Below the pieces are notes generated by a model that made no database searches, had not been told where the DNA came from, and saw only the letters and a list, made by a program, of their open reading frames with translations. From G963676655 sp963678305 (GTDB lineage: Bacteria > Verrucomicrobiota > Lentisphaeria > Victivallales > Victivallaceae), in the NCBI GenBank assembly GCA_963678305.2, contig CAXXVV010000012.1, positions 248,001 to 312,000 on the forward strand: a stretch of 64,000 bases of DNA, in the 5' to 3' direction. Below, piece by piece: positions 1 to 7,524 of the stretch. The translations under genes were made by a program, and so were the position numbers. Positions within the stretch are counted from its first letter, which is position 1; each line of letters starts with the position of its first letter.

Positions 1-32
1 AGGGAGACACAACTTTCACAGGATGAAAAACG

Positions 33-1229
33 ATGTTTGATGGAAACAGCGACATACCTGAACTCATGAAAGAACTCAAGTTCCTCATCGAGAGTTTTAT
101 GTTTTGTCCAACGCCGGTCTCTGAGGGTATTGGCTCTGAACGTAAGTTGCCTGACGATATGGTGTTGAAAATCAAGCCGGATATGGATTTCAACGCGGGT
201 GCAGGATTAACAGGTAGCCACGGGCCATACTATGAGTTCAACTATGGGATCATGTTAGCTGCAAAGCACATTGCGTGCAATCTGATGTGCATCCCGGATG
301 TGTGCCCTTGGCTACCATTTCATTCAGAAGAAACTATTGATCTGTCTGCCGGGCATTCTGTGGTTGACATACTCAGATGGGCGCAAGATGATTTGAAACT
401 GAGACCGGGCGCTCACATGCCATCAAAGTATCTGGAGACTGTTCCTCCTGGTGGCAACACCCAGAGAATCCAGTTCGGTGAGATGATAAGTCGCTCCATT
501 ATCATGTTCATTGCGGCTCATGAACAATCGCATTTCCATTTCGGGCATTCTCTCTTTGCTTCGAGACGTCTCAAGACTCAAGCCTATCCCGAGTTTGACC
601 AAGTGCGACATGCGATAGGTCATACTGAAGCTGAAGCACAACGGCTGAATTTCTTCATGGAACATCAGGCAGATTCCTATGCAATGCAGTCAATGTACAG
701 ATCAATCGCAGAAGCCGGATTGCCGCCATCTGATGATGCGATGGCGAGGGAAAAGGTTTGCACATTTCCTGACTATTTGACGTCTCATACCCTTGGTATT
801 CAGATCTCAACAGGATTATTCGAACTATGCGAGAGATTCCTAATGGAGAAGTATGCTCCAGGATCTTCTGCCTTCAGAACGCATCCGACAGCCGCGTCAC
901 GCAGGATGCACTGCTATAGAATCTACCTTGATTGTATTGTAAGGAGAATGCCCACACCCTATGACATGAGAAAGGCCAATGAGACTTTTCTCATTCATGA
1001 CACAGTGGTTTCAAACATGCTGGGGATTCCTGAGCTCTCTCTTGATATGGTGAAAGATGCTTTGCGTGATTGCACACCAGAACAGGCTTTGACTACTGAT
1101 GGCGAGGAGCTGCTTGCGTATAGGCACAATAGCCATGATCTGCTGGAATTGATGATGCCATTTTGCGATGAGACCAGAGATAGCCGGAAGACCCAAAGCT
1201 ATTGCACTGAGAAGTGGCAGATGTATTGA
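33..1229 (+). CDS. HExxH metallopeptidase-like protein
   Basis: This 398-residue protein has no family I can name. It contains HEQSH at residues 163-167, a zincin-type HExxH motif inside a helix-like stretch, followed about 43 residues later by EHQAD (210-214). That spacing and the E/H-x-x-x-D pattern resemble the third zinc ligand of M48-type peptidases, so a zinc metallopeptidase is the best inference. I see no signal peptide and no clear membrane segment, which differs from the usual membrane-bound M48 members. The start is the first ATG of the frame, with AGGA about 9 bases upstream. It stands alone: the next 400 bases hold only a decayed gene fragment and a hairpin, so its base composition and isolation would fit an accessory gene. 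A toxin-like or abortive-infection role is possible but unsupported. Confidence 0.6.
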   Translation: MFDGNSDIPELMKELKFLIESFMFCPTPVSEGIGSERKLPDDMVLKIKPDMDFNAGAGLTGSHGPYYEFNYGIMLAAKHIACNLMCIPDVCPWLPFHSEETIDLSAGHSVVDILRWAQDDLKLRPGAHMPSKYLETVPPGGNTQRIQFGEMISRSIIMFIAAHEQSHFHFGHSLFASRRLKTQAYPEFDQVRHAIGHTEAEAQRLNFFMEHQADSYAMQSMYRSIAEAGLPPSDDAMAREKVCTFPDYLTSHTLGIQISTGLFELCERFLMEKYAPGSSAFRTHPTAASRRMHCYRIYLDCIVRRMPTPYDMRKANETFLIHDTVVSNMLGIPELSLDMVKDALRDCTPEQALTTDGEELLAYRHNSHDLLELMMPFCDETRDSRKTQSYCTEKWQMY

Positions 1230-1334
1230 TCGGATGTGAGTTATCAACAGTGCCATGCAATCATCGACTGTCTACTCGGTCCTTTTCGCGCCTGTCATTT
1301 TTTGGCAACTCTTTCGGAGCAGAACAATCGCATG

Positions 1335-1378
1335 GAGCACGACGAGGAATGGCGCAGTCACGCCATTCCTCGCAGCTC
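1335..1378. repeat. REP-like imperfect hairpin
   Basis: A perfect 12-bp inverted repeat (CGAGGAATGGCG at 1343-1354 and its complement at 1361-1372) has a 6-base loop and is flanked by a second GAGC/GCTC pair. No T-tract follows on either strand, so it does not look like a terminator. It lies between two unrelated genes, next to a gene remnant, and resembles a palindromic repeat unit. Only one copy is visible in this window. Confidence 0.4.
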
Positions 1379-1436
1379 ATGCGCACGTTACTTGATTTTA
1401 ATACTACAAATCCTTTTAACGTTAAAAGCTTTTCGG

Positions 1437-1622
1437 TCAACCAAGCGGCGGCAGCCACCACTCCGTAAAATAAACCTTGCCGTCATATTCCTTGAATTTC
1501 CAGCAGTACCGCCGACCGTCAAACAAAATATCAGCAGGCAGGTTTCGCAGTGCTTCAAAGTTCTCTTTCCCAAATTCAAACACTTTTTCCAATTCAATAT
1601 AATGTAGTATTCCGATGGAGAT
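1437..1622 (-). pseudogene. C-terminal remnant of an unidentified gene
   Basis: The minus-strand frame ending in TGA at 1437-1439 encodes about 55 protein-like residues (it includes EFGKENFEALRNLPADILFD and then YCWKFKEYDGKVYFTEWW). The composition is unlike random translation: Trp/Tyr-rich with alternating charged residues. The frame is closed upstream by a stop at 1623-1625 and has no ATG or well-placed GTG/TTG with a ribosome site. I therefore read it as the 3' end of a degraded gene. I do not recognise the family. The longer open frames on either strand over this stretch lack protein character. Confidence 0.45.
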
Positions 1623-1649
1623 TTAGATTCTAATGGCTTGGTATATTTT

Positions 1650-2159
1650 ATGGATATTCCCCAAATTGTTGATGGCTTAGTGAAAAAAGGTCCATTTGGA
1701 TTTTTTCTATGGATTTTCTTTCTTGTTCTTGGCCTGCTCTTTTACGAGCAGTATACTGATCATTTTAAACTCTTACGGCTAGAAAAAATTGTTAATATTG
1801 AATCGAAACTTGATAATACTGTACCTCATAAACTACAGGTAAATAAATACATTCAAGAGGAATTGGAAAGCGTTATATCACCGATTCAGGCAAAGCCTTT
1901 AAAATGGAGATTTATGGGTGGAATTCTGCCTTGGTTGATTATTTTTTCTATTCTGATGATTAATGATCAAAATCGAAGATTGCGTTTGATGCCCCAATAC
2001 ATCTTTTTCTTATTCATTGGGATGATTCCGGCGATGCTTCCTATGTTTTTTCCTAATTTTGGCAGTTGTTTTTGGGTTTCCAGTTTTGTAATAATGACTG
2101 GATTTGTATGTTTGTGTTTGTCATATTCAAGTGATGATTTAAGGGAAAATAAGGCATAA
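1650..2159 (+). CDS. Small four-helix membrane protein
   Basis: A 169-residue hypothetical membrane protein. One hydrophobic segment lies near the N-terminus (about residues 16-36), followed by a soluble charged stretch of about 50 residues. Three closely spaced hydrophobic segments then fill the C-terminal half, ending in a short charged tail. I chose the ATG at 1650; an in-frame TTG at 1638 would add four residues and neither has a strong ribosome site. No catalytic motif is visible and I do not recognise a family. It is followed by a 200-base gap and the tRNA gene, and has no obvious operon partner. Codon use is more AT-rich than in the sugar-use genes downstream, so recent acquisition is possible. 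Confidence 0.55.
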   Translation: MDIPQIVDGLVKKGPFGFFLWIFFLVLGLLFYEQYTDHFKLLRLEKIVNIESKLDNTVPHKLQVNKYIQEELESVISPIQAKPLKWRFMGGILPWLIIFSILMINDQNRRLRLMPQYIFFLFIGMIPAMLPMFFPNFGSCFWVSSFVIMTGFVCLCLSYSSDDLRENKA

Positions 2160-2355
2160 CTAATGGATTCTATTGGCATCAAAAAGAATTATCGTCCTGA
2201 CCGGGGACACTTTTTTGTATTTTGCTTAAGCTAAAATTAACCTTAAAACTATCGTTAGTTTATCGTTAGTTTATTTTGACTTTTATAGGGGCTGAACAGG
2301 ACAAGGCAGGAGATGACAGAAAGTGGCAAAATCGGCATTTTTGAGGAGAGAATGG

Positions 2356-2431
2356 TGGTACGCCCAACAGGATTCGAACCTGTGACCCAATGATTAAGAG
2401 TCATTTGCTCTACCAACTGAGCTATGGGCGC
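2356..2431 (-). tRNA. tRNA-Lys (anticodon CTT)
   Basis: The 76-base minus-strand sequence folds as a complete cloverleaf. The acceptor stem is GCGCCCA/TGGGCGT with a G-U first pair, and the D-arm contains AGCTCAGTTGGTAGAGC. The anticodon stem AATGA/TCATT closes the loop CTCTTAA (anticodon CTT, reading AAG). The T-arm GGTTCGAATCC and an encoded CCA end are present. A consensus promoter lies just upstream. Confidence 0.96.
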
Positions 2432-2452
2432 ATATCAATCAGATTATCCGTC

Positions 2453-2481
2453 AATATAATACTAACTAGGGCTTAAGTCAA
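2453..2481 (-). promoter_or_regulatory. sigma70-type promoter of tRNA-Lys
   Basis: On the minus strand TTGACT (2476-2481) and TATATT (2453-2458) are separated by exactly 17 bases. Initiation about 7 bases below the -10 box would give a leader of roughly 15 bases before the mature tRNA 5' end. Confidence 0.75.
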
Positions 2482-2573
2482 CTTAGCGACTTTGAAAAAA
2501 TATAAAAATGTTCAGTATATCGCTCATGACGGCATCGTTAAAAGTCATAGTCGGGGCTTTTGGCGGCCTCGTC

Positions 2574-3425
2574 TCAGGATTTCTGTTTGCGCCAGTCCCG
2601 GGGGCTCAATCCGTATTTTTCCCGGAAGACCCGGCTGAAACGATTGGCGTCGGTATAGCCGACGACGGCCGCAACCTCTTTGATCGTCAAATTTGTTTTT
2701 TCCAAAACGTCCGTTGCCATTTCCAGCTTTTTCCGGAGGAGATAATTATAGGGTGAGTCCTTGAACGCCGCGATGAAGTTGCGATAGATTGTGGTTCGGT
2801 GAACGTTGAAAATATTTTCCAGATCATGCATTGAACGGATCGCGGAAAAATTTTCATCAATGTAATGGCGGCAGGCTTCGGCAAAACCGGCATTATCGGT
2901 TTGGTCGTGACATTCACCGGACAAGGCAATTTTGAGCAAGTTAATAACTTCCCACGCTGCGCTGACCGGATAAAATTCGGGATAATTACCGGACGTCAGC
3001 TTCGCATTGATGATTTCCCCGCCGGCAATCAGCTCTCCGGTTAAAATCTGCGGGAGGTGATAAGGTTGAGCCGGAGGCAGGATTTTAGCCAGAATTTCTT
3101 TATGGCGATGTCCGCTTAACTTGAACCAGTAGTATCGCCACGGCTGATTCGGGTAATCATGGTATTCGCATGGAGTATAAGGGGGGACGATGACGACGTC
3201 TCCGGCTTTTGCCTCGAACTCCAGGTCTTTAAACTTGAATTTACCGCACCCCCTGGTAATAAAATGGATTGCCGGTAAGGGATCATTGCTTCCCCTCAAG
3301 TACTCAAAGAGGCCCAGACTGTACAAGTGTCCGCAGGAAAAGACATAAAGGTCGGGATCATACTCACTGATTGACGGGGCAACACTATGAGTATGCTGTG
3401 GAAGGCGAATTGTGCGGGTTTTCAT
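2574..3425 (-). CDS. AraC-family regulator of the adjacent glycosidase genes
   Basis: A 283-residue transcription factor. The N-terminal half is a cupin-like sensor domain (the segment with AGDVVIVPPYTPCEYH is typical of AraC arabinose-binding-like domains). The C-terminal ~100 residues hold the two helix-turn-helix units of AraC/XylS proteins (IKEVAAVVGYTDANRFSRVF followed by YGLSPRDWR). It is divergent from the GH36 gene at 3602, so it probably senses a galactoside or its product and controls that gene. The start is the first ATG; a TTG 12 codons upstream would run into an inverted-repeat site, so the shorter form is preferred. A 9-bp inverted repeat flanks the shared intergenic region and may be its binding site. 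Confidence 0.9.
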   Translation of the reverse strand: MKTRTIRLPQHTHSVAPSISEYDPDLYVFSCGHLYSLGLFEYLRGSNDPLPAIHFITRGCGKFKFKDLEFEAKAGDVVIVPPYTPCEYHDYPNQPWRYYWFKLSGHRHKEILAKILPPAQPYHLPQILTGELIAGGEIINAKLTSGNYPEFYPVSAAWEVINLLKIALSGECHDQTDNAGFAEACRHYIDENFSAIRSMHDLENIFNVHRTTIYRNFIAAFKDSPYNYLLRKKLEMATDVLEKTNLTIKEVAAVVGYTDANRFSRVFREKYGLSPRDWRKQKS

Positions 3426-3453
3426 GTCAGATTGTTTTCTTGTTATAGTATCG

Positions 3454-3558
3454 TGCAACAATATTCCCTGTATTGCATCTATTTAATACGTTGTTCAGAG
3501 TTGAAATTGCCTTACATAAATATATATTGTAATTTAACATAACAAGTGGATTGTTGCA
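3454..3558. promoter_or_regulatory. Divergent control region with 9-bp inverted repeat
   Basis: TGCAACAAT (3454-3462) and its exact complement ATTGTTGCA (3550-3558) sit about 96 bp apart between the divergent AraC gene and the GH36 gene. The distal copy lies about 43 bases before the GH36 start. Their placement suits half-sites for the AraC protein, possibly with looping. The sequence between them is AT-rich and must contain both promoters; I could not fix a consensus -35/-10 pair. Confidence 0.4.
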
Positions 3559-3601
3559 ATATGATTGAAAAATCCATCTGAAATTTTAGACTGAATTTAT
3601 C

Positions 3602-5599
3602 ATGGAAGAAAATATGCGGTTAGAACACAAAGATTGTCTTGTTGTATTTGAAAATGACAAACTGATGCTCGAAAATGCGAATCTGAAAAGAGTTGTTGAT
3701 TTCAGCACAGGACTCCCTGTAACTACCAGTTTAGTAAATAAACAAAACGGTTTTGAGTATATTGCCGGTAATACGGTTGAAAAGGACATTGCTCTGGACG
3801 GTTTAACCCATTGGGAAAATATCGAAATTCAAATTGAAAGTGCAAAATCAGAGGTCATTGAAGGCGGAATTTTTGACAGTGAGCATTTGAAGACTGAAAT
3901 TGTGTTGTATGAACCGCGGCAGCGTTTACGGATCCGCCGGTTCTATATGCTGTATCCCGGTTTGCCGGTGATTTCGTCGCAATATGCGGTGACCAGCGGC
4001 GTGACGCCCGGAGTTTACTGGAATGCCAGAGTCAAGGAACAGCATGCCAGGCGAGAATATCCTCCTCATGAGAATCGCGTTGACGGACTGACTTTAGTTG
4101 ATACGGTCTCTCCTTATCGGGCAGTGGAATTCAAGGCTATTACTGATTTTTACAATGATCAGGTCATTGAACATGAGGTCAGCGGAGCTGATGCTTTTGG
4201 CAATATTCTGCTTTGCGGGGACGAATTGCTTCAAAACGGTTTGTTTATATTACAGGAGGCCCCGACCAGTGGTGAGCGCCGTGACCAGGACCCGTATGAT
4301 TTCAGGTTTGACGGAAAATTTATCGCGTCATGCGGCTGCGGGTTTTGTCCCTGGGATTATCAGGAAAATCACGAGATGACCGGATTTCGTCATACGATTG
4401 GGTTTTTCCAGAACGATTTTGAGCAACCGCTAAAAGAATATCAGCAGGTACGCTTTCCTGACTGTGACTATCAGGTCATGGCCAACCCGTGGGCGGTCAA
4501 TGATTTTCCATCGCGGGTTTCCGAGCAGTTTCTGCTTGATGAAATCAATGCGGCTGCCAGGCTTGGCGCGACCGAATATCAAATTGACGACGGTTGGCAA
4601 AAGACAAGGGTTCTGACGGTTATGAATGCATTCAATGAATACCCGGAACTGTCGGACTGGGAAGTTCATCCCGAGCTGCTGCCGAACGGGTTGCAGCCTT
4701 TGGTTGACGCGGCCCGAGCTGCCGGAATTGAACTGGCGTTGTGGGTCGCTCCGACTTTTACCCGGGAATATCGCGACTGGCGTGAATTCGCGGATATGCT
4801 CTATGCCTTTTATCAGAAGTTCAATATCAAGATATTCAAGATAGACAGCGTACGCCTGCGGTCGCGTGAGGCATACGAGAATTTCCATAATATGATCCAT
4901 TCCCTGCGCGAGCGGTCCGGAGGCGACATTGTCTTCAATTTCGATACCACTAACGGACAGCGTACGGGCTATTTTACCTTTCTTGAATATGGCAACGTGT
5001 TCCTTGAAAACCGCTACGTGAACCGGCAATGGGGGCTCGGCTATCACCCCGAAAGCACTCTGCACAACATTTGGCAGTTAAGCCGCTACTCAAGGCTTCA
5101 GAAATTTCAGGTGGAAGTTCCGGACCCCGGACGAATTAACCGTGATTTCTACGTGAACAGTGAAATCCATCGCAACGCGCCTGATGTCTATCCGCCGGAG
5201 TATTGGGCCGCGGTCGCAATGTTCGCCAATCCGTTGCTGTGGCTTGGCGCATCAGAACTGTCCCCGGAAACCATGAGCGTTTATCGTAAGATAATTGACC
5301 TGCATCTGGCGCATCGTGATGAAATATTCGAAGGAATTATTTGTCCGATTGGTGAGCAGCCGGACGGGAAATCGATTACCGGGTTCCAGTCCCGTAACGG
5401 AGATCGTGGCTATATAATCGTTTATCGGGAACTCGATGCTCCGGCCGAGGCAGAGTTGAAATTGTGTGGGCTTAATGATTTTGTCCTTGAAAGCGTGTCT
5501 GATACTTCCGCCGCGATAACCGGGCAGGGGGGCATGTTCAAGGTTAATTTACCCGAACCCGCGTCATTCAGAATGTATAAATATTGCGTCCGGAAATAA
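3602..5599 (+). CDS. GH36-type alpha-galactosidase
   Basis: A 665-residue glycoside hydrolase of the GH36/clan GH-D type, about the usual length for bacterial GH36 enzymes (650-750). It likely removes terminal alpha-galactosyl groups with retention. An N-terminal beta-sandwich (about residues 1-290) is followed by the TIM barrel, with YQIDDGWQ (D329-D330), LWVAPTFTREYRDW and the nucleophile region KIFKIDSVR (D415). NFDTTNGQR (D448) is the candidate acid/base. It has no signal peptide, so it is probably cytosolic and acts on imported oligosaccharides. Its start is uncertain: the ATG at 3614 has a better ribosome site (GGAAG). It is divergent from an AraC regulator, and its stop lies 2 bases from the stop of the convergent GH63-like gene. 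Confidence 0.88.
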   Translation: MEENMRLEHKDCLVVFENDKLMLENANLKRVVDFSTGLPVTTSLVNKQNGFEYIAGNTVEKDIALDGLTHWENIEIQIESAKSEVIEGGIFDSEHLKTEIVLYEPRQRLRIRRFYMLYPGLPVISSQYAVTSGVTPGVYWNARVKEQHARREYPPHENRVDGLTLVDTVSPYRAVEFKAITDFYNDQVIEHEVSGADAFGNILLCGDELLQNGLFILQEAPTSGERRDQDPYDFRFDGKFIASCGCGFCPWDYQENHEMTGFRHTIGFFQNDFEQPLKEYQQVRFPDCDYQVMANPWAVNDFPSRVSEQFLLDEINAAARLGATEYQIDDGWQKTRVLTVMNAFNEYPELSDWEVHPELLPNGLQPLVDAARAAGIELALWVAPTFTREYRDWREFADMLYAFYQKFNIKIFKIDSVRLRSREAYENFHNMIHSLRERSGGDIVFNFDTTNGQRTGYFTFLEYGNVFLENRYVNRQWGLGYHPESTLHNIWQLSRYSRLQKFQVEVPDPGRINRDFYVNSEIHRNAPDVYPPEYWAAVAMFANPLLWLGASELSPETMSVYRKIIDLHLAHRDEIFEGIICPIGEQPDGKSITGFQSRNGDRGYIIVYRELDAPAEAELKLCGLNDFVLESVSDTSAAITGQGGMFKVNLPEPASFRMYKYCVRK

Positions 5600-5601
5600 G
5601 T

Positions 5602-7122
5602 TCAGGATACTCTGGTTCTGATTTTTTTCGTTCCGCCAGGCCAATTGATGACCAGCTCGATGTCATGGCCCGAATGGGCTTGGATGAGTGGTTCTTCGGT
5701 TTGTTCCTTTCTGCCGGCGCAATGCAGGTCAATCAGCGTGTCAGGTCCGAACGGATATTGTTTGATCCCATGTTCATCCAGTAGATTAACGTCCCAAAGC
5801 AGAGATTTTTTTCCGGCGTCCGGGCGTAATCCGAAAACGTATTCGAACAATACCGCGACCGGCGGCAGGCCGGTCCAGCCGACAAAATCCGTCCGGCATT
5901 TGCCTTCAGCTGATTCCGGCGCATAATTTTCGAAAAGAGTTCCTTGTTCCATGTATGCTTTGACGACGTTCTCAAGGTGATTTAAACCTATTTCATGGGC
6001 CATCCTGTCTTTTCCGGCCATAGTCAACCCACGCAAGACCATATAGTTTGTCGGAGCCCAGACCGCGCCGAGCCAGTATCCGCCATCAGGCGAGTAAGCT
6101 GGATGATCAGCCGCCAGCGACGGCACCCGATGGGGGCGCTTGAATTCGTGTGGATTTTCGAGATGAGCGATCAACGCTTCGAGCCGTTCAGCCGGAGCTA
6201 TTTCAGCCATAATCGCCCAGAACGAGCCTATCGACTTCAAGTTTGAGAGCGTGCCGTTTCTGAAGCGGTCGGTGTAAAATTTGATTTTTTCATTCCACAT
6301 GTTTTGATTGACGAAGCTGGTCAGGGTGGTAATCTCTTCTTTAAGGTGCGTGATGTCGTTTTCACGTCCAAGCTCCCGAGCCATTCTGATCAGCATGCGA
6401 TTAGCCAGGATTTGCTGGCAGGTGGTATCAATCCACGACATATGACCATGATCGAATTCACAGGAATAATCTGCCGGAACGCGGGGCTGGTTGTCCATGC
6501 CGCATCCCCAGCCGCAGGAAAAATAGGTGCCGTCCGGCCATGAACGGTATTTACGAAACCAGTTGGTGTATGCCAGCAGGACCGGAAACACTTTTCCCAG
6601 TCGCTCAAGATCTCCGGTATTGAGATAATATTCCCACTCGCACCACGGTATTATGTTGGGGCCGGAGCTGGCGGGATCGAGTCTTTCAAACACTTCCAGT
6701 CCGTCGGATTCCCTTAGCTGGCGGCAAATATATCCGTCCTTGTGCTGTCGCGCGTAAAAGTTATCAAGCGTTTTTTGAAAATTGAAAGCCCTGCTGCCGT
6801 AGCGCCCGAACATCAGGATAAACGCTGAGTCCCACATAAAAAGACAGCCATTGAACGCGGTATCAATGAAGTTTGTGATGAAACGGCTGTTGGCTGCCGG
6901 ACGGCGAAGGTTGCCAAATGCAAGTTCCCAGGCTTTCCAGTAGCATTGAATAACGTCGTCGCGGCCTTTCCAGAATGGGCATGGCAGCAGTTGTTTGGCG
7001 GTTGAATATTCCGGCAGTGCCGTATTTTCCGTGTCAAGGCTTAAAAAACTGTTTTCTTTTACAAGAATATCTTCAACATGAGTATCCCGAACTCCTAATT
7101 CCGCTTCCATTTTGTATTTCAT
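5602..7122 (-). CDS. Trehalase/GH63-like (alpha/alpha)6 glycosidase
   Basis: A 506-residue protein with the look of inverting clan GH-G enzymes (GH37 trehalase, GH63 mannosyl-oligosaccharide glucosidase and mannosylglycerate hydrolase). Visible hallmarks are CLFMWDSAFILMFGRYG (about residues 93-109), a Gln-His-Lys-Asp-Gly stretch, a Ser-Trp-Ile-Asp-Thr segment, and GGYWLGAVWAPTNYMVLRGL in the last third, the usual GGYWRGPVW-type motif. There is no signal peptide. The substrate cannot be read from sequence. The ATG chosen has AAGG touching it; the ATG four codons in (7110) has better spacing. It converges on the GH36 gene, and both probably belong to one alpha-glucoside/galactoside utilisation locus. 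Confidence 0.75.
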   Translation of the reverse strand: MKYKMEAELGVRDTHVEDILVKENSFLSLDTENTALPEYSTAKQLLPCPFWKGRDDVIQCYWKAWELAFGNLRRPAANSRFITNFIDTAFNGCLFMWDSAFILMFGRYGSRAFNFQKTLDNFYARQHKDGYICRQLRESDGLEVFERLDPASSGPNIIPWCEWEYYLNTGDLERLGKVFPVLLAYTNWFRKYRSWPDGTYFSCGWGCGMDNQPRVPADYSCEFDHGHMSWIDTTCQQILANRMLIRMARELGRENDITHLKEEITTLTSFVNQNMWNEKIKFYTDRFRNGTLSNLKSIGSFWAIMAEIAPAERLEALIAHLENPHEFKRPHRVPSLAADHPAYSPDGGYWLGAVWAPTNYMVLRGLTMAGKDRMAHEIGLNHLENVVKAYMEQGTLFENYAPESAEGKCRTDFVGWTGLPPVAVLFEYVFGLRPDAGKKSLLWDVNLLDEHGIKQYPFGPDTLIDLHCAGRKEQTEEPLIQAHSGHDIELVINWPGGTKKIRTRVS

Positions 7123-7524
7123 CCTTAAAAAATGCTTCTATTTTTCCGGTTTTTCAATCAATATAAACCGGCATTTGATTATGTCAATTTGTTCAAAATG
7201 TCCCGGCGTGATTATATTGATAATTTACGGCATAAGCTATTTTACTGATTGATAATGCCTGGTTGCAAGAAACATTATTGGTATAAATTTGGACTGAAAC
7301 AAACATTTGAGTCTGGATTGGCGTTGAATATGATAACAAAATTACTGTTTAAGAACGTTGATTTGGCGGGAAGTTTTTACGGAAAATTATTTTTCCGGTT
7401 AATGAAACCGACAAATTACCGGAAAAAGCTTAAGTTAACCTTGAATTCCTGTATTTTCGCGGGTATTATATGCTTAATTCAATGGTTTTGATCATATAAT
7501 CGTCGATATTCCGGTTAGGATATT
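7123..7524. other. AT-rich divergent intergenic region
   Basis: Four hundred bases lie between the divergent GH63-like and kinase genes. A second inverted repeat is present: TTTTTCCGGT at 7390-7399 and ACCGGAAAAA at 7418-7427, spaced for a hairpin or a dimeric operator. An 80-codon open frame at 7249-7491 has no ribosome site or protein-like composition and was not called. Confidence 0.5.
7146..7171. promoter_or_regulatory. Inverted repeat upstream of the GH63-like gene
   Basis: CCGGTTT (7146-7152) and AAACCGG (7165-7171) form a 7-bp inverted repeat 24 bases before the 7122 start. Its place in the leader suggests an operator, but no regulator can be assigned. Confidence 0.3.

Noticed and set aside
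1214..1607. Plus-strand frames over the hairpin and remnant region
   Set aside because: Composition is not protein-like, while the minus-strand remnant is; no ribosome site.
7249..7491. Small plus-strand gene before the kinase
   Set aside because: No ribosome site and composition like random AT-rich DNA.
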